From positions 2,232,001 to 2,296,000 of the forward strand of contig NZ_CP126271.1 of assembly GCF_003234655.2 (NCBI RefSeq): DNA of 64,000 bases, written 5' to 3'. This document shows positions 52,480 to 61,197 of the stretch, one piece after another (positions within the stretch are counted from its first letter, which is position 1; every line of letters begins with the position of its first letter). A program made the position numbers and the translations under genes. Origin of the DNA: Curtobacterium sp. MCLR17_007 (GTDB taxonomy: Bacteria; Actinomycetota; Actinomycetes; Actinomycetales; Microbacteriaceae). The notes below the pieces were generated by a model, which saw nothing but the letters and a program-made list of their open reading frames with translations, ran no database searches and was not told where the DNA came from.

Positions 52480-52576
52480 TGTGTTCTCCTTGCTGTGGGG
52501 ACAGGAATTCCCCGTCAGCGTACCGCGCATTCCCAAGGAATGTCGGAGGACGTTCCTGCGGCAGAAAAGTCGACGA
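52480..52576. promoter_or_regulatory. Upstream region of lsr2
   Basis: A 97-base gap with CATTCC/GGAATG and GGGGA/TCCCC short dyads and lower GC than its neighbours. It must hold the lsr2 promoter; I cannot fix the boxes. Confidence 0.35.
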
Positions 52577-52900
52577 TCACTCGTCGAGTGCGAGTTCCTT
52601 CGGCAGTTCGAGTTCCCGCGTCGTGAGTTCCTCGACATTCACGTCCTTGAACGTCAGCACGCGGACCGATTTCACGAATCGGTCGGAACGGTAGACGTCC
52701 CACACCCAGACGTCGTTCATGGTCAGTTCGAAGTAGAAGTCGTGTTCGGTGTCGCGTCGGGCGAGTTCGACCTCGTTGGCGAGGTAGAACCGTCGCTCGG
52801 TCTCGACCACGTAGCGGAACTGCGCCACGACGTCGCGGTACTCACGGTAGAGGGCGAGCTCGACCTCGCGGTCGTAGTCGTCGAATTCGTCGTCATCCAT
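52577..52900 (-). CDS. DUF2469 family protein
   Basis: A 107-residue actinobacterial protein of unknown function. LALYREYRDVVAQFRYVVET, RRFYLANEVE, FYFELTMNDVWVWDVYR, FVKSVRVLTFKDVNVEEL and the Leu-Glu-Leu-Pro end match the family throughout. ATG at 52900 is preceded by a TAGACT box (52910-52915); a GTG three codons earlier is also possible. It follows rnhB as in many actinobacteria. Confidence 0.9.
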   Translation of the reverse strand: MDDDEFDDYDREVELALYREYRDVVAQFRYVVETERRFYLANEVELARRDTEHDFYFELTMNDVWVWDVYRSDRFVKSVRVLTFKDVNVEELTTRELELPKELALDE

Positions 52901-52909
52901 TGCGGCCAC

Positions 52910-52915
52910 AGTCTA
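52910..52915 (-). promoter_or_regulatory. -10 box of the DUF2469 gene
   Basis: TAGACT on the minus strand, 9 bases before the ATG at 52900. It would give a nearly leaderless transcript. Confidence 0.4.
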
Positions 52916-52965
52916 CGGCGCAGGAGCGCGCGACGGACCACATGGCGCGAGACCGACCGACGAGC

Positions 52966-53685
52966 TCAGCCGGCGACCCCGTCCAGTTCCTCGAACCCGT
53001 CGAGCACGACCGAGGGTGTCGCGGCGACGACCGTGTGCAACCACGTCGTCCGGTGCATGCTGTGCGGCCCCACGGCCCGGATCGCGTCGTAGTGCGCGCT
53101 GGACCCGTACCCCTTGTTCGACGCCCAGGCGTAGTGCGGGGCATCCTCGTGCGCGGCGACCATCAGTGCGTCTCGCTCGACCTTCGCGACGACCGAGGCC
53201 GCGGCGACCGAGGCGCAGTCGCGGTCGGCCTTCACCCGGACGGTGACGTCGAGCGGAGCCGAAGCGGTGACGAGCGTCGGTGGCAGAGCGCGCGAGAGCC
53301 AGTCGAACGACCCGTCCAGGATCACGACCGCCCCCTCGAGCGAGACCCCGGACGCGACGAGCGACGACAGGGCTCGTGCTCCGGCGAGACCGAGCGCGGG
53401 CACGATGCCCTCGGAGTCCACGACGGACGCCGAGGCCATGCCCACGGCCGTCCTCGCCCACCGGGTGACCGCCGGCACGAGCTCGGTGCGGCGCGCCGCC
53501 GAGATCAGCTTGGAGTCGGCAAGGCCCTGCGGCACCCGTCGGACGTCGACCGTCACGGCAGCGACGCCGACGGCCACCGGACCCGCGATGGCGCCACGCC
53601 CCACCTCGTCCACACCGATCACCGTCACGCGCCCGGCCGCGAAGTGGGACTTCTCGAGCCGGAGCGACGGACGGACCGGGGTCAC
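52966..53685 (-). CDS. rnhB: Ribonuclease HII
   Basis: RNase HII removes ribonucleotides from DNA. The 239-residue protein has VIGVDEVGRGAIAGP near 22, LADSKLISAARR, VKADRDCASVAAASVVAKVERD and a C-terminal YGSSAHYDAIRAVGPH, giving the catalytic D-E-D-D set. GTG overlaps the lepB stop (GTGA). In order rplS-lepB-rnhB-DUF2469, conserved in actinobacteria. Confidence 0.95.
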   Translation of the reverse strand: MTPVRPSLRLEKSHFAAGRVTVIGVDEVGRGAIAGPVAVGVAAVTVDVRRVPQGLADSKLISAARRTELVPAVTRWARTAVGMASASVVDSEGIVPALGLAGARALSSLVASGVSLEGAVVILDGSFDWLSRALPPTLVTASAPLDVTVRVKADRDCASVAAASVVAKVERDALMVAAHEDAPHYAWASNKGYGSSAHYDAIRAVGPHSMHRTTWLHTVVAATPSVVLDGFEELDGVAG

Positions 53686-54428
53686 CGGTCCTTCTCCTCG
53701 ACCCCCGCGAAGACGTTCGGGTAGTCGTCGAGCCACGTCCAGCGGCTGGTCGGCCACGAGATCACGAATGCCCGACCGGTGACGTCGGAGAGCGGCACGA
53801 ACCCCTTGGACGGGGTGTTCCCGTTGTAGCGGGAGTCCTTCGAGTCGTAGCGGTTGTCGCCCATCACCCAGATGGTGCCCTTCGGCACCGTGACCGAGAA
53901 GTCCGTGCCCGAGGCCCGGGTCTCCCCCGCGGGCAGCTTGAGGTACGGCTCCTTGAGCGGCACCCCGTTGACCGTCATCTGCCCGAGGTCGTTGCAGCAG
54001 GCCACCTTGTCGCCCGGCAGGCCGATGACGCGCTTGATGAGGTGGTCGTCGCTGTCGCCAGTCCCGAGGCCGACCTGCGTCAGCAGCCAGTCGATCGCCT
54101 TCGCCGGCTGGGACGTCGGCGTCACGCTCGGCACCTCGGAGCCGGTGAGCCACCCACCCGGGTCCTTGAAGACGACGACGTCACCGTGCTTCAGCGCGAC
54201 GGTGTCCGGGACGAGCTCGTTCACGATCACCCGGTCGTTGATCTGCAGGGTGTTCTGCATCGACGCCGACGGGATGTAGAACGAGCGGATCAGGAACGTC
54301 TTCACGAGGAACGACACCAGCAGTGCGGCGACGAAGATGATGAGCAGGTCGCGCAGGAACGTCAGGACGCCGTTCCGCTGCTTGGGGGAACGCGGCCGAT
54401 GCACGTCGTTCTCGGTCGTGTCGGTCAT
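53682..54428 (-). CDS. lepB: Signal peptidase I
   Basis: LepB cleaves signal peptides outside the membrane. The 248-residue protein has one N-terminal helix (LLIIFVAALLVSFLVKTFL), the catalytic Ser in FYIPSASMQNTLQI near 53, the general-base Lys in HLIKRVIGLPGDKV near 130 and VMGDNRYDSKDSRYNG. Single-helix, actinobacterial type. GAGGGTGG precedes the ATG. It overlaps rnhB. Confidence 0.95.
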   Translation of the reverse strand: MTDTTENDVHRPRSPKQRNGVLTFLRDLLIIFVAALLVSFLVKTFLIRSFYIPSASMQNTLQINDRVIVNELVPDTVALKHGDVVVFKDPGGWLTGSEVPSVTPTSQPAKAIDWLLTQVGLGTGDSDDHLIKRVIGLPGDKVACCNDLGQMTVNGVPLKEPYLKLPAGETRASGTDFSVTVPKGTIWVMGDNRYDSKDSRYNGNTPSKGFVPLSDVTGRAFVISWPTSRWTWLDDYPNVFAGVEEKDR

Positions 54429-54462
54429 TCCACCCTCGAGTCAGGACAACAGGGAACAGGGA

Positions 54463-54502
54463 AGCCCCCCGCCGATGCACAACCGTACATCGGCGGGGGG
54501 CT
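54463..54502 (-). terminator. 15-bp stem terminator after rplS
   Basis: AGCCCCCCGCCGATG and CATCGGCGGGGGGCT form a perfect stem around 10 bases, about 40 bases past the rplS stop; a second hairpin GGAGTCCG/CGGACTCC (54509-54529) lies between. Together they separate rplS from lepB. Confidence 0.75.
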
Positions 54503-54541
54503 GACAGCGGAGTCCGGCTCGCGGACTCCCTGTGAAGGCGA

Positions 54542-54898
54542 TCAGTTGTCGCGCTTCTCCTTGATCTTGCGGCGGGCCGCCTTGCCGCGGAGTTCGCGGA
54601 GGTAGTACAGCTTCGCGCGGCGCACGTCACCACGGGTGACGACCTCGATGTGGTCGATGATCGGCGAGTGCACCGGGAACCAGCGCTCGACGCCGACCTG
54701 GAAGCTGACCTTGCGGACCTTGAAGGTCTCGCCGAGCCCGTGGCCCTGACGGCCGATGACGACACCCTGGAAGACCTGGATGCGCGAGCGCGTGCCTTCG
54801 ATGATGTTCACGTGGACCTTGACGGTGTCTCCCGCACGGAAGTCGGGGACGTCGGTCCGCAGCGATGCTGCGTCGACGTTGTCGAGGAGCTGGCTCAT
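54542..54898 (-). CDS. rplS: 50S ribosomal protein L19
   Basis: L19 lies at the subunit interface. The 118-residue protein has [51 protein letters not shown] and [23 protein letters not shown], fully typical. The ATG at 54898 begins [14 protein letters not shown]. Divergent from map with about 180 bases between them. Confidence 0.97.
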   Translation of the reverse strand: MSQLLDNVDAASLRTDVPDFRAGDTVKVHVNIIEGTRSRIQVFQGVVIGRQGHGLGETFKVRKVSFQVGVERWFPVHSPIIDHIEVVTRGDVRRAKLYYLRELRGKAARRKIKEKRDN

Positions 54899-55076
54899 TG
54901 TTGGGTCACTCTCTGCGGACGCGCACGGGTCGCCGCGGATCGAATTCGGAAACGAAGTGGTGATGTGCCCGGTGTCGGCGACTCCCCCGTGGCAGAGTCC
55001 AGCCAGGGCACAGCGGTCCATACTGCCACATCGTCCTGCCGCAGCCAAACGGATCCGCACCGACCAGGATGGACGC
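54899..55076. promoter_or_regulatory. Divergent promoter region of rplS (-) and map (+)
   Basis: CAGGAT at 55065-55070 lies 6 bases before the map ATG, giving a leaderless map transcript. For rplS a TATGGA hexamer on the minus strand near 55018-55023 could be the -10 box of a leader of about 110 bases. No RNA motif is recognised in that leader. Confidence 0.4.
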
Positions 55077-55859
55077 ATGATCGAACTCCGCACCCCCGAC
55101 GAACTCGACGGGCTCCGCGCCGCCGGCCGGTTCGTCGCCGACGTGCTCGACGAGCTGCTCACCACGGTGGACGTCGGCGTCGACCTGCTCGACCTCGACC
55201 GGCTGGCCGCCAGGATGATCGCCGACCGCGGCGCCGTGAGCTGCTACGTCGACTACCACCCGTCGTTCGGGAAGTCGCCGTTCGGCAGGAACCTCTGCAC
55301 GTCGGTCAACGACGCCGCGCTGCACGGCCTGCCGCACGCCTACCGACTCCAGGACGGCGACGTGGTCAGCCTCGACTTCGCGGCGAGTCTCGATGGCTGG
55401 GTCGCAGACTCCGCCGTGACGGTGCAGGTCGGCACCCACGACGCCGAGGACCAGCGTCTGATCGACACGGTGGAACGCTCCCTGGTCGCCGGGATCGCCG
55501 CGGCGCGCCCCGGCAACAGGCTCGGCGACGTCTCGCATGCGATCGGCGCGGTCGCGCACCAGGGCGGCTACGACGTCAACCTGCAGTTCGGCGGCCACGG
55601 GGTCGGGCGCACGATGCACGGCGAACCACATGTGGCGAACGACGGGCGACCGGGCCGCGGCCTGAAGCTCCGACCCGGCCTCGTCGTCGCGATCGAACCG
55701 TGGCTGATGCGCGGCACCGACGAGCTGTACCAGGACGATGACGGCTGGACGCTCCGGAGCGTCGACGGATCCCGTGCCGCGCACGTCGAGCACACGGTCG
55801 CCGTCACTGAGACCGGTCCCGAGGTCCTGACCCTGCGGCGCGCCCAGCGCGCGCAGTGA
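55077..55859 (+). CDS. map: Type I methionine aminopeptidase
   Basis: MAP removes the initiator Met. The 260-residue protein has [24 protein letters not shown] near 60, metal ligands in [18 protein letters not shown] near 100, [15 protein letters not shown] near 175, VVAIEPWL near 205 and [10 protein letters not shown] near 240, a complete D-D-H-E-E set. It starts at an ATG 6 bases after a CAGGAT box. The order away from the ribosomal protein operon suggests it is the second of two map genes commonly found in actinobacteria. Confidence 0.93.
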   Translation: MIELRTPDELDGLRAAGRFVADVLDELLTTVDVGVDLLDLDRLAARMIADRGAVSCYVDYHPSFGKSPFGRNLCTSVNDAALHGLPHAYRLQDGDVVSLDFAASLDGWVADSAVTVQVGTHDAEDQRLIDTVERSLVAGIAAARPGNRLGDVSHAIGAVAHQGGYDVNLQFGGHGVGRTMHGEPHVANDGRPGRGLKLRPGLVVAIEPWLMRGTDELYQDDDGWTLRSVDGSRAAHVEHTVAVTETGPEVLTLRRAQRAQ

Positions 55860-55924
55860 CGGACTGGGCCCACGACGCCGGTTCCGGACCGACGCGCCAG
55901 CGGCGGGCCGGCCGTGCCGGTGGG

Positions 55925-55958
55925 GGGAGGCCCGGTGCCAGCTGGCACCGGACCTCCC
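55925..55958 (+). terminator. Terminator after map
   Basis: GGAGGCCCGGTGCCAG and CTGGCACCGGACCTCC pair with one difference, 65 bases past the map stop. Another copy of the recurring family. The mismatch becomes C-A on the plus strand and G-U on the minus strand, so both directions may use it. Confidence 0.7.
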
Positions 55959-56001
55959 GTCCGCCAGGAGCCGCCTGCTCGGCAGGCCTCCGACACAGCA
56001 G

Positions 56002-56054
56002 GTCGAAACGCGCGTTGGTGGCCCGGATTCCGGGCCACCAACGCGCGTTTCGAC
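56002..56054 (-). terminator. 25-bp perfect stem between map and trmD
   Basis: Two 25-base arms (GTCGAAACGCGCG...GGCCCGG and its exact complement) flank the 3-base loop ATT. It begins 3 bases past the trmD stop and points to trmD as the user. The sequence differs from the GGAGGC family; the two terminators sit side by side between convergent genes. Confidence 0.85.
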
Positions 56055-56057
56055 TGC

Positions 56058-56753
56058 CTACGCGGGTTCTTCCGGCAGCAGGTCCGGCCGGACGCGACGC
56101 GTCCGCTCGAGCTGCTGCTCGCGCCGCCACGCGGCGACACGCCCGTGGTGCCCGCTGAGCAGGACCTCGGGGACGTCGAGGTCACGCCACGACGCGGGCT
56201 TGGTGTACGAGGGGTACTCGAGCAGGCCGTCCTCGTGGGACTCCTCGACCAGGGACTCGGGGTTGCCGACCACGCCGGGAACCAGGCGCCCGACGGCCTC
56301 GATCATCGCCATCGCCGCGACCTCGCCGCCGTTCAGCACGTAGTCACCGAGCGAGAGCTCGACGACGGTGCTGCGCGTCGCGGCCCACTCGAACACGCGC
56401 GCGTCGATGCCCTCGTACCGCCCGCAGGTGAAGACGAGGTGCTCGTGCTCGGCGAGGGAGCGCGCGATCGACTGCGTGAACGGTGTGCCGGCCGGCGTCG
56501 GGACGACGAGCGTCGACGACCCGTCCGGTCGCAGGATCGACTCGAGCGCCTGGGCCCACGGCTCGGGCTTCATCACCATGCCGGCACCACCGCCGTACGG
56601 GGTGTCGTCGACGGTGCGGTGCCGGTCGGTGGTCCAGGAGCGCAGGTCGTGCACGTGCAGGTCGAGGAGTCCGCCCTGGCGCGCCCGTCCCAGCAGTGAC
56701 ACGTCGAGCACCCCGAAGAACTCCGGGAAGATCGTGACGATGTCGATCCGCAC
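56058..56753 (-). CDS. trmD: tRNA (guanine-N1)-methyltransferase
   Basis: TrmD makes m1G37 and prevents frameshifting. The 231-residue SPOUT enzyme has [43 protein letters not shown] and [14 protein letters not shown] (knot), then [14 protein letters not shown]. The GTG at 56753 lies 2 bases after the rimM stop. Last gene of rpsP-khpA-rimM-trmD. Confidence 0.97.
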   Translation of the reverse strand: MRIDIVTIFPEFFGVLDVSLLGRARQGGLLDLHVHDLRSWTTDRHRTVDDTPYGGGAGMVMKPEPWAQALESILRPDGSSTLVVPTPAGTPFTQSIARSLAEHEHLVFTCGRYEGIDARVFEWAATRSTVVELSLGDYVLNGGEVAAMAMIEAVGRLVPGVVGNPESLVEESHEDGLLEYPSYTKPASWRDLDVPEVLLSGHHGRVAAWRREQQLERTRRVRPDLLPEEPA

Positions 56754-56755
56754 GG

Positions 56756-57388
56756 TCAGGACTCGTCCGACGGGTTCGGCGTCGGCGTGACCGTCTCCGG
56801 CCGCGACATGTCCTCGGGGTCCTCGAAGAGCCCCGTGGGCGGCGTGACGGTGACGGTGCGCCCGGCGATGTCGACGGACGGCACGATGGCGGCCACGAAC
56901 GGCACGAGGACCTCGCCGCGGTCGGGGGTCGTCACCGCGAGCAGGTCTTGTGCGGGCAGGTGGTCGACGCGCGCGACGGTGCCGACGGAGACGCCGTCAC
57001 GGACCACGTCGAGGCCGACCAGCTGGTGGTCGTACCAGGCGTCGTCCTCGCCGGTCTCTTCATCGGGGTCCTGGTCGACCCAGAGGATCGCCCGCGCGAG
57101 CGTCTCGGCGGCGGAACGATCCGCGATGCCCTCGAAGAAGGCGACCGCGTGGCCGTTGTACCAGCGGAGCTCGTCGATGGCGATGGTCTTGCCGGACCAC
57201 GGCGAGTCGTCCGGGACCTGGAGCGAGAAGACCGCTCCGTGCGTGAACCGACGATCCGGGTCGTCGGTGTAGAGCTCGAGCTTGAGACCGCCCTTGAGCC
57301 CGTGCGCCTTGGTGATGCGACCCACCCGGAGCTGGGTCGCCTCGTCAGGAATCGGTGTCGACCACGTCGACCCGCACCCGCTTGCCAT
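56756..57388 (-). CDS. rimM: 16S rRNA maturation factor RimM, start uncertain
   Basis: RimM helps 30S head maturation with S19. The 210-residue frame has [20 protein letters not shown] near 20, the PRC-barrel part with [12 protein letters not shown] and [13 protein letters not shown], and a polar C-terminal tail. The only ATG (57388) overlaps khpA by 44 bases and gives a Cys/Ser-rich first 15 residues that are not family-like. A non-canonical ATT at 57352, 8 bases inside khpA, would give [11 protein letters not shown]. The start should be checked. Confidence 0.92.
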   Translation of the reverse strand: MASGCGSTWSTPIPDEATQLRVGRITKAHGLKGGLKLELYTDDPDRRFTHGAVFSLQVPDDSPWSGKTIAIDELRWYNGHAVAFFEGIADRSAAETLARAILWVDQDPDEETGEDDAWYDHQLVGLDVVRDGVSVGTVARVDHLPAQDLLAVTTPDRGEVLVPFVAAIVPSVDIAGRTVTVTPPTGLFEDPEDMSRPETVTPTPNPSDES

Positions 57389-57581
57389 CGGCCAGAGCCG
57401 TGACGAGGGTGCGGAGCGCCTTGGCGGTCCGACCGGCGCGTCCGATCACGCGGCCGAGGTCCTCGGGGTGCACGCGCACCTCGAGGACCTCACCCCGCGC
57501 GGAGGTGGAGCTGGCGACGCGCACGTCATCAGGGTGATCGACGATCCCCTTGACGAGGTGCGTCAGCGCAGATGCGAGCAA
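57345..57581 (-). CDS. khpA: KH-domain RNA-binding protein KhpA
   Basis: KhpA binds RNA, often with KhpB/Jag, and affects cell size in Firmicutes. The 78-residue protein is one KH domain with VRVHPEDLGRVIGRAGRTAKALRTLV including the GxxG loop as IGRAGRT. It lies 4 bases after rpsP and overlaps the rimM frame. Confidence 0.95.
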   Translation of the reverse strand: MLASALTHLVKGIVDHPDDVRVASSTSARGEVLEVRVHPEDLGRVIGRAGRTAKALRTLVTALADGKRVRVDVVDTDS

Positions 57582-57585
57582 GGAA

Positions 57586-57996
57586 TTACGCCTCGGTCGT
57601 CTCTGCGTCAGCGTCGGCCTCGGCCGGAGCGGCCGGGGCCTTCTTCTCCGACTTCGGCTTCAGGACGGCCTTCTTCGACGAGTCGACAGTGAAGGGCTCC
57701 TTCGGCTGCTTGACCTTGACCTTGGACTCGGTGTCCTTCTCGCCCTTGAACTTGGCCCAGTCGCCGGTCAGCTTGAGGAGGGCAGCGACCTGCTCGGTCG
57801 GCTGCGCGCCGACGCCGAGCCAGTACTGCGCCCGGTCCGACTTGACCTCGATGAACGAGGGCTCCTCGGTCGGGTGGTACTTGCCGATCTCCTCGATGAC
57901 ACGACCGTCGCGCTTGGTGCGCGAGTCGGCGACGACGATGCGGTAGTACGGTGCTCGGATCTTGCCGAGACGCTTGAGACGGATCTTGACAGCCAC
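57586..57996 (-). CDS. rpsP: 30S ribosomal protein S16 with Lys/Ala-rich tail
   Basis: S16 is needed for 30S assembly. The first 85 or so residues are standard ([45 protein letters not shown]). About 50 more residues are Lys/Pro/Ala and then acidic, as in other actinobacteria. The GTG start has AGGAG 6 bases upstream. First gene of the unit with khpA, rimM and trmD. Confidence 0.96.
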   Translation of the reverse strand: MAVKIRLKRLGKIRAPYYRIVVADSRTKRDGRVIEEIGKYHPTEEPSFIEVKSDRAQYWLGVGAQPTEQVAALLKLTGDWAKFKGEKDTESKVKVKQPKEPFTVDSSKKAVLKPKSEKKAPAAPAEADADAETTEA

Positions 57997-58172
57997 AAAT
58001 GCTCCTGTTGCGTGTTGTTGTGGTTGAACCGGAACCGCGGGCGTGGGGGCACGCGCGGTGAAAGCTCGAATGAGATCGTCATCCGCTGGATAGAGGGTCG
58101 AGCGGACACGATTCGACCGTTCATTCTTGCAGATGTCCGGCCCAGAAGCGAGCCAGCGAGTGCGGCGTGGCG
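57997..58172. other. Leader of rpsP and 3' side of the flavoenzyme gene
   Basis: The region must contain the rpsP promoter; TCTATCC on the minus strand near 58090-58096 is a candidate -10 box. No hairpin terminator is obvious for the flavoenzyme gene at 58173. Confidence 0.35.
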
Positions 58173-60272
58173 CTACGGCGCGAGGGAGCGGACCGCTTCG
58201 AGGGCCTCGGAGGTCGCACGGACCGCGTCGACGCTCCGGGCGTCACGAGCACCGCCGACCAGGGCGAACGGGACGCCCGCCGACGCGAGCGCGGACTCGA
58301 GCGAGTGCTCGAGACGTTCCTGCCCGGCGCAGACGACGACGTGGTCGGCCGGGACCGCCCGTTCGACGCCGTCCTCGTCGCGGATCCAGAGTGCACCCGG
58401 CTCGATCCGCAGGTACTCCTGCACGCCGCCGACCATGCGGACACCGGCGTCGCGGAGCCGTCCGAGGGCGACCCACCGCGACGTCAGACCGACCCCCTGC
58501 CCGAACTTGCCCGAGCGGCGGAGCACGGTGACCTGCTCGCCCGGACGGGTCGTGCGCTGGGCGACGGGCTGTCGCTGCGGCAGGGGCCCGAGGACGTCGT
58601 CGGCGACGGTCACGTCCCACCGCTCGGCGAACGCCCGCGCACGGAGGGACTCGTCCGGGGACTCGGTCAGGAACGCCGCGGTGTCGACGCCGATGCCGCC
58701 CCCGCCGATGACCGCGACCGTGCCGGCGGGGACGCCGTCGCGGAGCGCCTGCTCGTACGTCTGCACGTGCGGCAGCTCGACACCCGGGATGTCGACCGAC
58801 CGCGGGACGACACCCGGTGCGAGCACGACGGCGTCGCTGCCGACCAGGTCGGCTGCCGTCGCCGGTCGTCCGAGGTGCACGGTCGCACCACGCTGGTCCA
58901 GCTCGGCGCGCGCGGCACGGACGGTCGCGGCGTAGTCCTCTTTCCCAGGGACCAGCGCGGCCAGGCCGAACTGCCCACCGAGCTCGTCGGCGGCCTCCCA
59001 CAGCGTGACGCGGTGCCCGCGACGGGCGGCGTCCACGGCGGCGGCGAGCCCGGCCGGCCCACCGCCGACGACGTCGACGCGGCGGGGCTGGGTCGTCGGA
59101 CGGACCGGGAAGGCGACCTCGCGGCCGGCGCGGGGGTTGACCAGGCACGACACCGGCGCCCCGATGATCGAGCGGTCCAGGCACGCCTGGTTGCAGCCGA
59201 TGCACGTGTTGACGAGGTCGAAGCGGCCGTCGACCGACCGCGACACGATCGCCGGGTCCGCCAGGAACGGCCGCGCGAGCGCGACGGCGTCCAGGAGCCC
59301 GTCTGCCAGCACCGCTTCTCCGTCGCGGAGGTCCGTCATCCGGTTCGAGGCGATCACCCGGACCCCGGGGTGGTCGGAGCCGCGGACGACCCGCGCGATC
59401 CGGGAGGCGTACGCCAGCCAGGCGCCGTGCGGGACGGCAGCCTGCACGGTCGGTGTGCGGGACTCGTGCCAGCCGATGCCGACGGAGATGCCGTCGAGCC
59501 CCAGCGGCAGCAGGTCGTGCACGAGCGCGTCGACCTCGTCGTCGGTGGTCGACCCGGGCATCAGGTCGGCCCCGGAGAGCCGGATCGTCACCGCGAGGTC
59601 CGGCACCGCGGCCCGGACCGCCCGGACGACGGACACGGCGAACCGTCGGCGCTTCTCGGGGGTGCCGCCCCAGGCGTCCTCACGCAGGTTCGTCAGCGGC
59701 GAGCAGAACTGATTGACCAGGTAGCCCTCAGACGCCATGATCTCGACGCCGTCGAACCCGATGTCGCGTGCCGAACGGGCCGCGGCGGCGAAGTCCTCGA
59801 TGGTCCGTTCGACCTCCGATGCGGTCAGTTCCTCCGGCACGACGCCGCGTGCTGCTGCCCACGGCAGCGCCGAGGGCGCGACGGCTCGCTGCGGGTCACC
59901 GTGCCGGTCGACCATGCCGCCCACCAGGGCGTACCGACCGGCGTGGAAGAGCTGCGCCAGGATCGTGCCGCCCTCGTCGTGCACGGCCTGCACCGCGACC
60001 CGGAACCGTTCGTCCGCGCCGTCGACACCGAACACGGCGAAGTCCGGACCACCGCGGGCCTCGTCGGACACCGCGATGCCGCCGGTGATGATGCACGCCG
60101 CCCCGCCGGCAGCGCGCTCGCGGTAGAACGCCGCCAGGCCGGCTCCGCCGTCGTCGTGCACCTCGAGCCCGGTGTGCATCGACCCCATGACGACCCGGTT
60201 GGGCAGCGTCAGCGGGCCGAGCGTCCAGGGCGAGGCGACGACGGCGAGGTCCGGGACGGCGGCGGTGCTCAT
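58173..60272 (-). CDS. NADH:flavin oxidoreductase, 2,4-dienoyl-CoA reductase-like
   Basis: A 699-residue three-part enzyme: an FMN-binding TIM barrel of the Old Yellow Enzyme family (residues 1-370, [40 protein letters not shown]), a 4Fe-4S cluster motif ([20 protein letters not shown] near 330-350) and an FAD/NAD(P)-binding half ([19 protein letters not shown] near 380, [12 protein letters not shown] near 535). This is the FadH layout, which reduces 2,4-dienoyl-CoA; trimethylamine and related dehydrogenases are the alternative. It is 4 bases from the enoyl reductase gene and probably cotranscribed. Confidence 0.9.
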   Translation of the reverse strand: MSTAAVPDLAVVASPWTLGPLTLPNRVVMGSMHTGLEVHDDGGAGLAAFYRERAAGGAACIITGGIAVSDEARGGPDFAVFGVDGADERFRVAVQAVHDEGGTILAQLFHAGRYALVGGMVDRHGDPQRAVAPSALPWAAARGVVPEELTASEVERTIEDFAAAARSARDIGFDGVEIMASEGYLVNQFCSPLTNLREDAWGGTPEKRRRFAVSVVRAVRAAVPDLAVTIRLSGADLMPGSTTDDEVDALVHDLLPLGLDGISVGIGWHESRTPTVQAAVPHGAWLAYASRIARVVRGSDHPGVRVIASNRMTDLRDGEAVLADGLLDAVALARPFLADPAIVSRSVDGRFDLVNTCIGCNQACLDRSIIGAPVSCLVNPRAGREVAFPVRPTTQPRRVDVVGGGPAGLAAAVDAARRGHRVTLWEAADELGGQFGLAALVPGKEDYAATVRAARAELDQRGATVHLGRPATAADLVGSDAVVLAPGVVPRSVDIPGVELPHVQTYEQALRDGVPAGTVAVIGGGGIGVDTAAFLTESPDESLRARAFAERWDVTVADDVLGPLPQRQPVAQRTTRPGEQVTVLRRSGKFGQGVGLTSRWVALGRLRDAGVRMVGGVQEYLRIEPGALWIRDEDGVERAVPADHVVVCAGQERLEHSLESALASAGVPFALVGGARDARSVDAVRATSEALEAVRSLAP

Positions 60273-60276
60273 GCCC

Positions 60277-61110
60277 CTACTCTGCCCCAGCCGGGGTCCC
60301 GGGGAGCACGGCGTCCCGCAGCGGCGACGTCGTGTCCGCCCAGTACGGCGGGGCGATGACGGTCAGACCGCCGTCGACGGAGAGGGTCTGGCCCGTGATG
60401 TAGGACGCCTTGTCGGACAGCAGGAAGTCCACGGCGTCGGCCATGTCATGCGCGGTGCCCGGGCGCTGCAGCGGCAGCTTCTCGATGACCGTCTGCATCG
60501 GCGCCATGCCCGGCACCGCGTTGTAGAAGTAGTCCAGCGAGTCGGTGTCGATGAGCCCGCCGTTGACCGCGTTGACGGTGATCTGCCGCGGGCCGTACTC
60601 GACCGCCATGTACTTCGTGTAGGCCTCGGTCATCGCCTTCGCGGCGCCCAGGGCGGCGTAGGTCGGGAACGCGCGGAGCGAGCCGTACGAGGTCACGACG
60701 ACGATCCGGCCCCCGCGGTCCATCAGCTCGGCGGCACGCTGCGCACCGAGCACGAACGACCGGGCGTTGGTGGCGTAGCTGCGGTCGAGGTGGTGCAGCT
60801 TGAGCTGCGCGACCGGCTTGAAGGCGCTGGCGGCGGCGTTCGCCACGAACATGTCGAGCCGCCCGTAGGTGTCACGGACCAGGTCGAACAGCGCGTCGAT
60901 CGACTCCGGCTGCTCGATGTCGACCTGCGCCGTGATGCCGTCGCCGCCGGCTGCCTTGACGTCCGCCAGGGACTGCTCGGCGAGGTCGGCGTTGCCCTTG
61001 TAGGTCACCACGACGGTGACACCGCGCTGGCCGAGCTTCTGCGCGAGCAGGCGGCCGATGCCGCGGGAGGCCCCGGTGATGAGCGCGATGGGTGCGGTGC
61101 TGTCGGTCAC
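60277..61110 (-). CDS. FabL-like enoyl-[ACP] reductase (SDR family)
   Basis: A 277-residue short-chain dehydrogenase with TGASRGIGRLLAQKLGQRG (cofactor site). The active site is not the usual YxxxK: it is Tyr followed by six residues and Lys in FPTYAALGAAKAMTEAY, the enoyl reductase pattern. AVEYGPRQITVNAVNGGLIDTDSL also matches Bacillus FabL closely in order. It would reduce trans-2-enoyl-ACP or enoyl-CoA. The GTG start has AAGGA upstream. Transcribed before the flavoenzyme gene and after a terminator. Confidence 0.85.
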   Translation of the reverse strand: MTDSTAPIALITGASRGIGRLLAQKLGQRGVTVVVTYKGNADLAEQSLADVKAAGGDGITAQVDIEQPESIDALFDLVRDTYGRLDMFVANAAASAFKPVAQLKLHHLDRSYATNARSFVLGAQRAAELMDRGGRIVVVTSYGSLRAFPTYAALGAAKAMTEAYTKYMAVEYGPRQITVNAVNGGLIDTDSLDYFYNAVPGMAPMQTVIEKLPLQRPGTAHDMADAVDFLLSDKASYITGQTLSVDGGLTVIAPPYWADTTSPLRDAVLPGTPAGAE

Positions 61111-61142
61111 TTCAGTCCTTTGCGTTGCGTGAGCAGGAGACG

Positions 61143-61182
61143 GACGGGAGGCTCGTGGCGGGCCCGCCACGAGCCTCCCGTC
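61143..61182 (-). terminator. 40-bp perfect palindrome after the acyl-CoA dehydrogenase
   Basis: Arms of 20 bases starting GACGGGAGGCTCGTGGCGGG meet without a loop. It lies between the acyl-CoA dehydrogenase stop and the FabL-like start, so the enoyl reductase and flavoenzyme probably have their own promoter. Same GACGGGAGGC base as other family members. Confidence 0.8.
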
Positions 61183-61197
61183 GGTTGCAGGGTGCGG

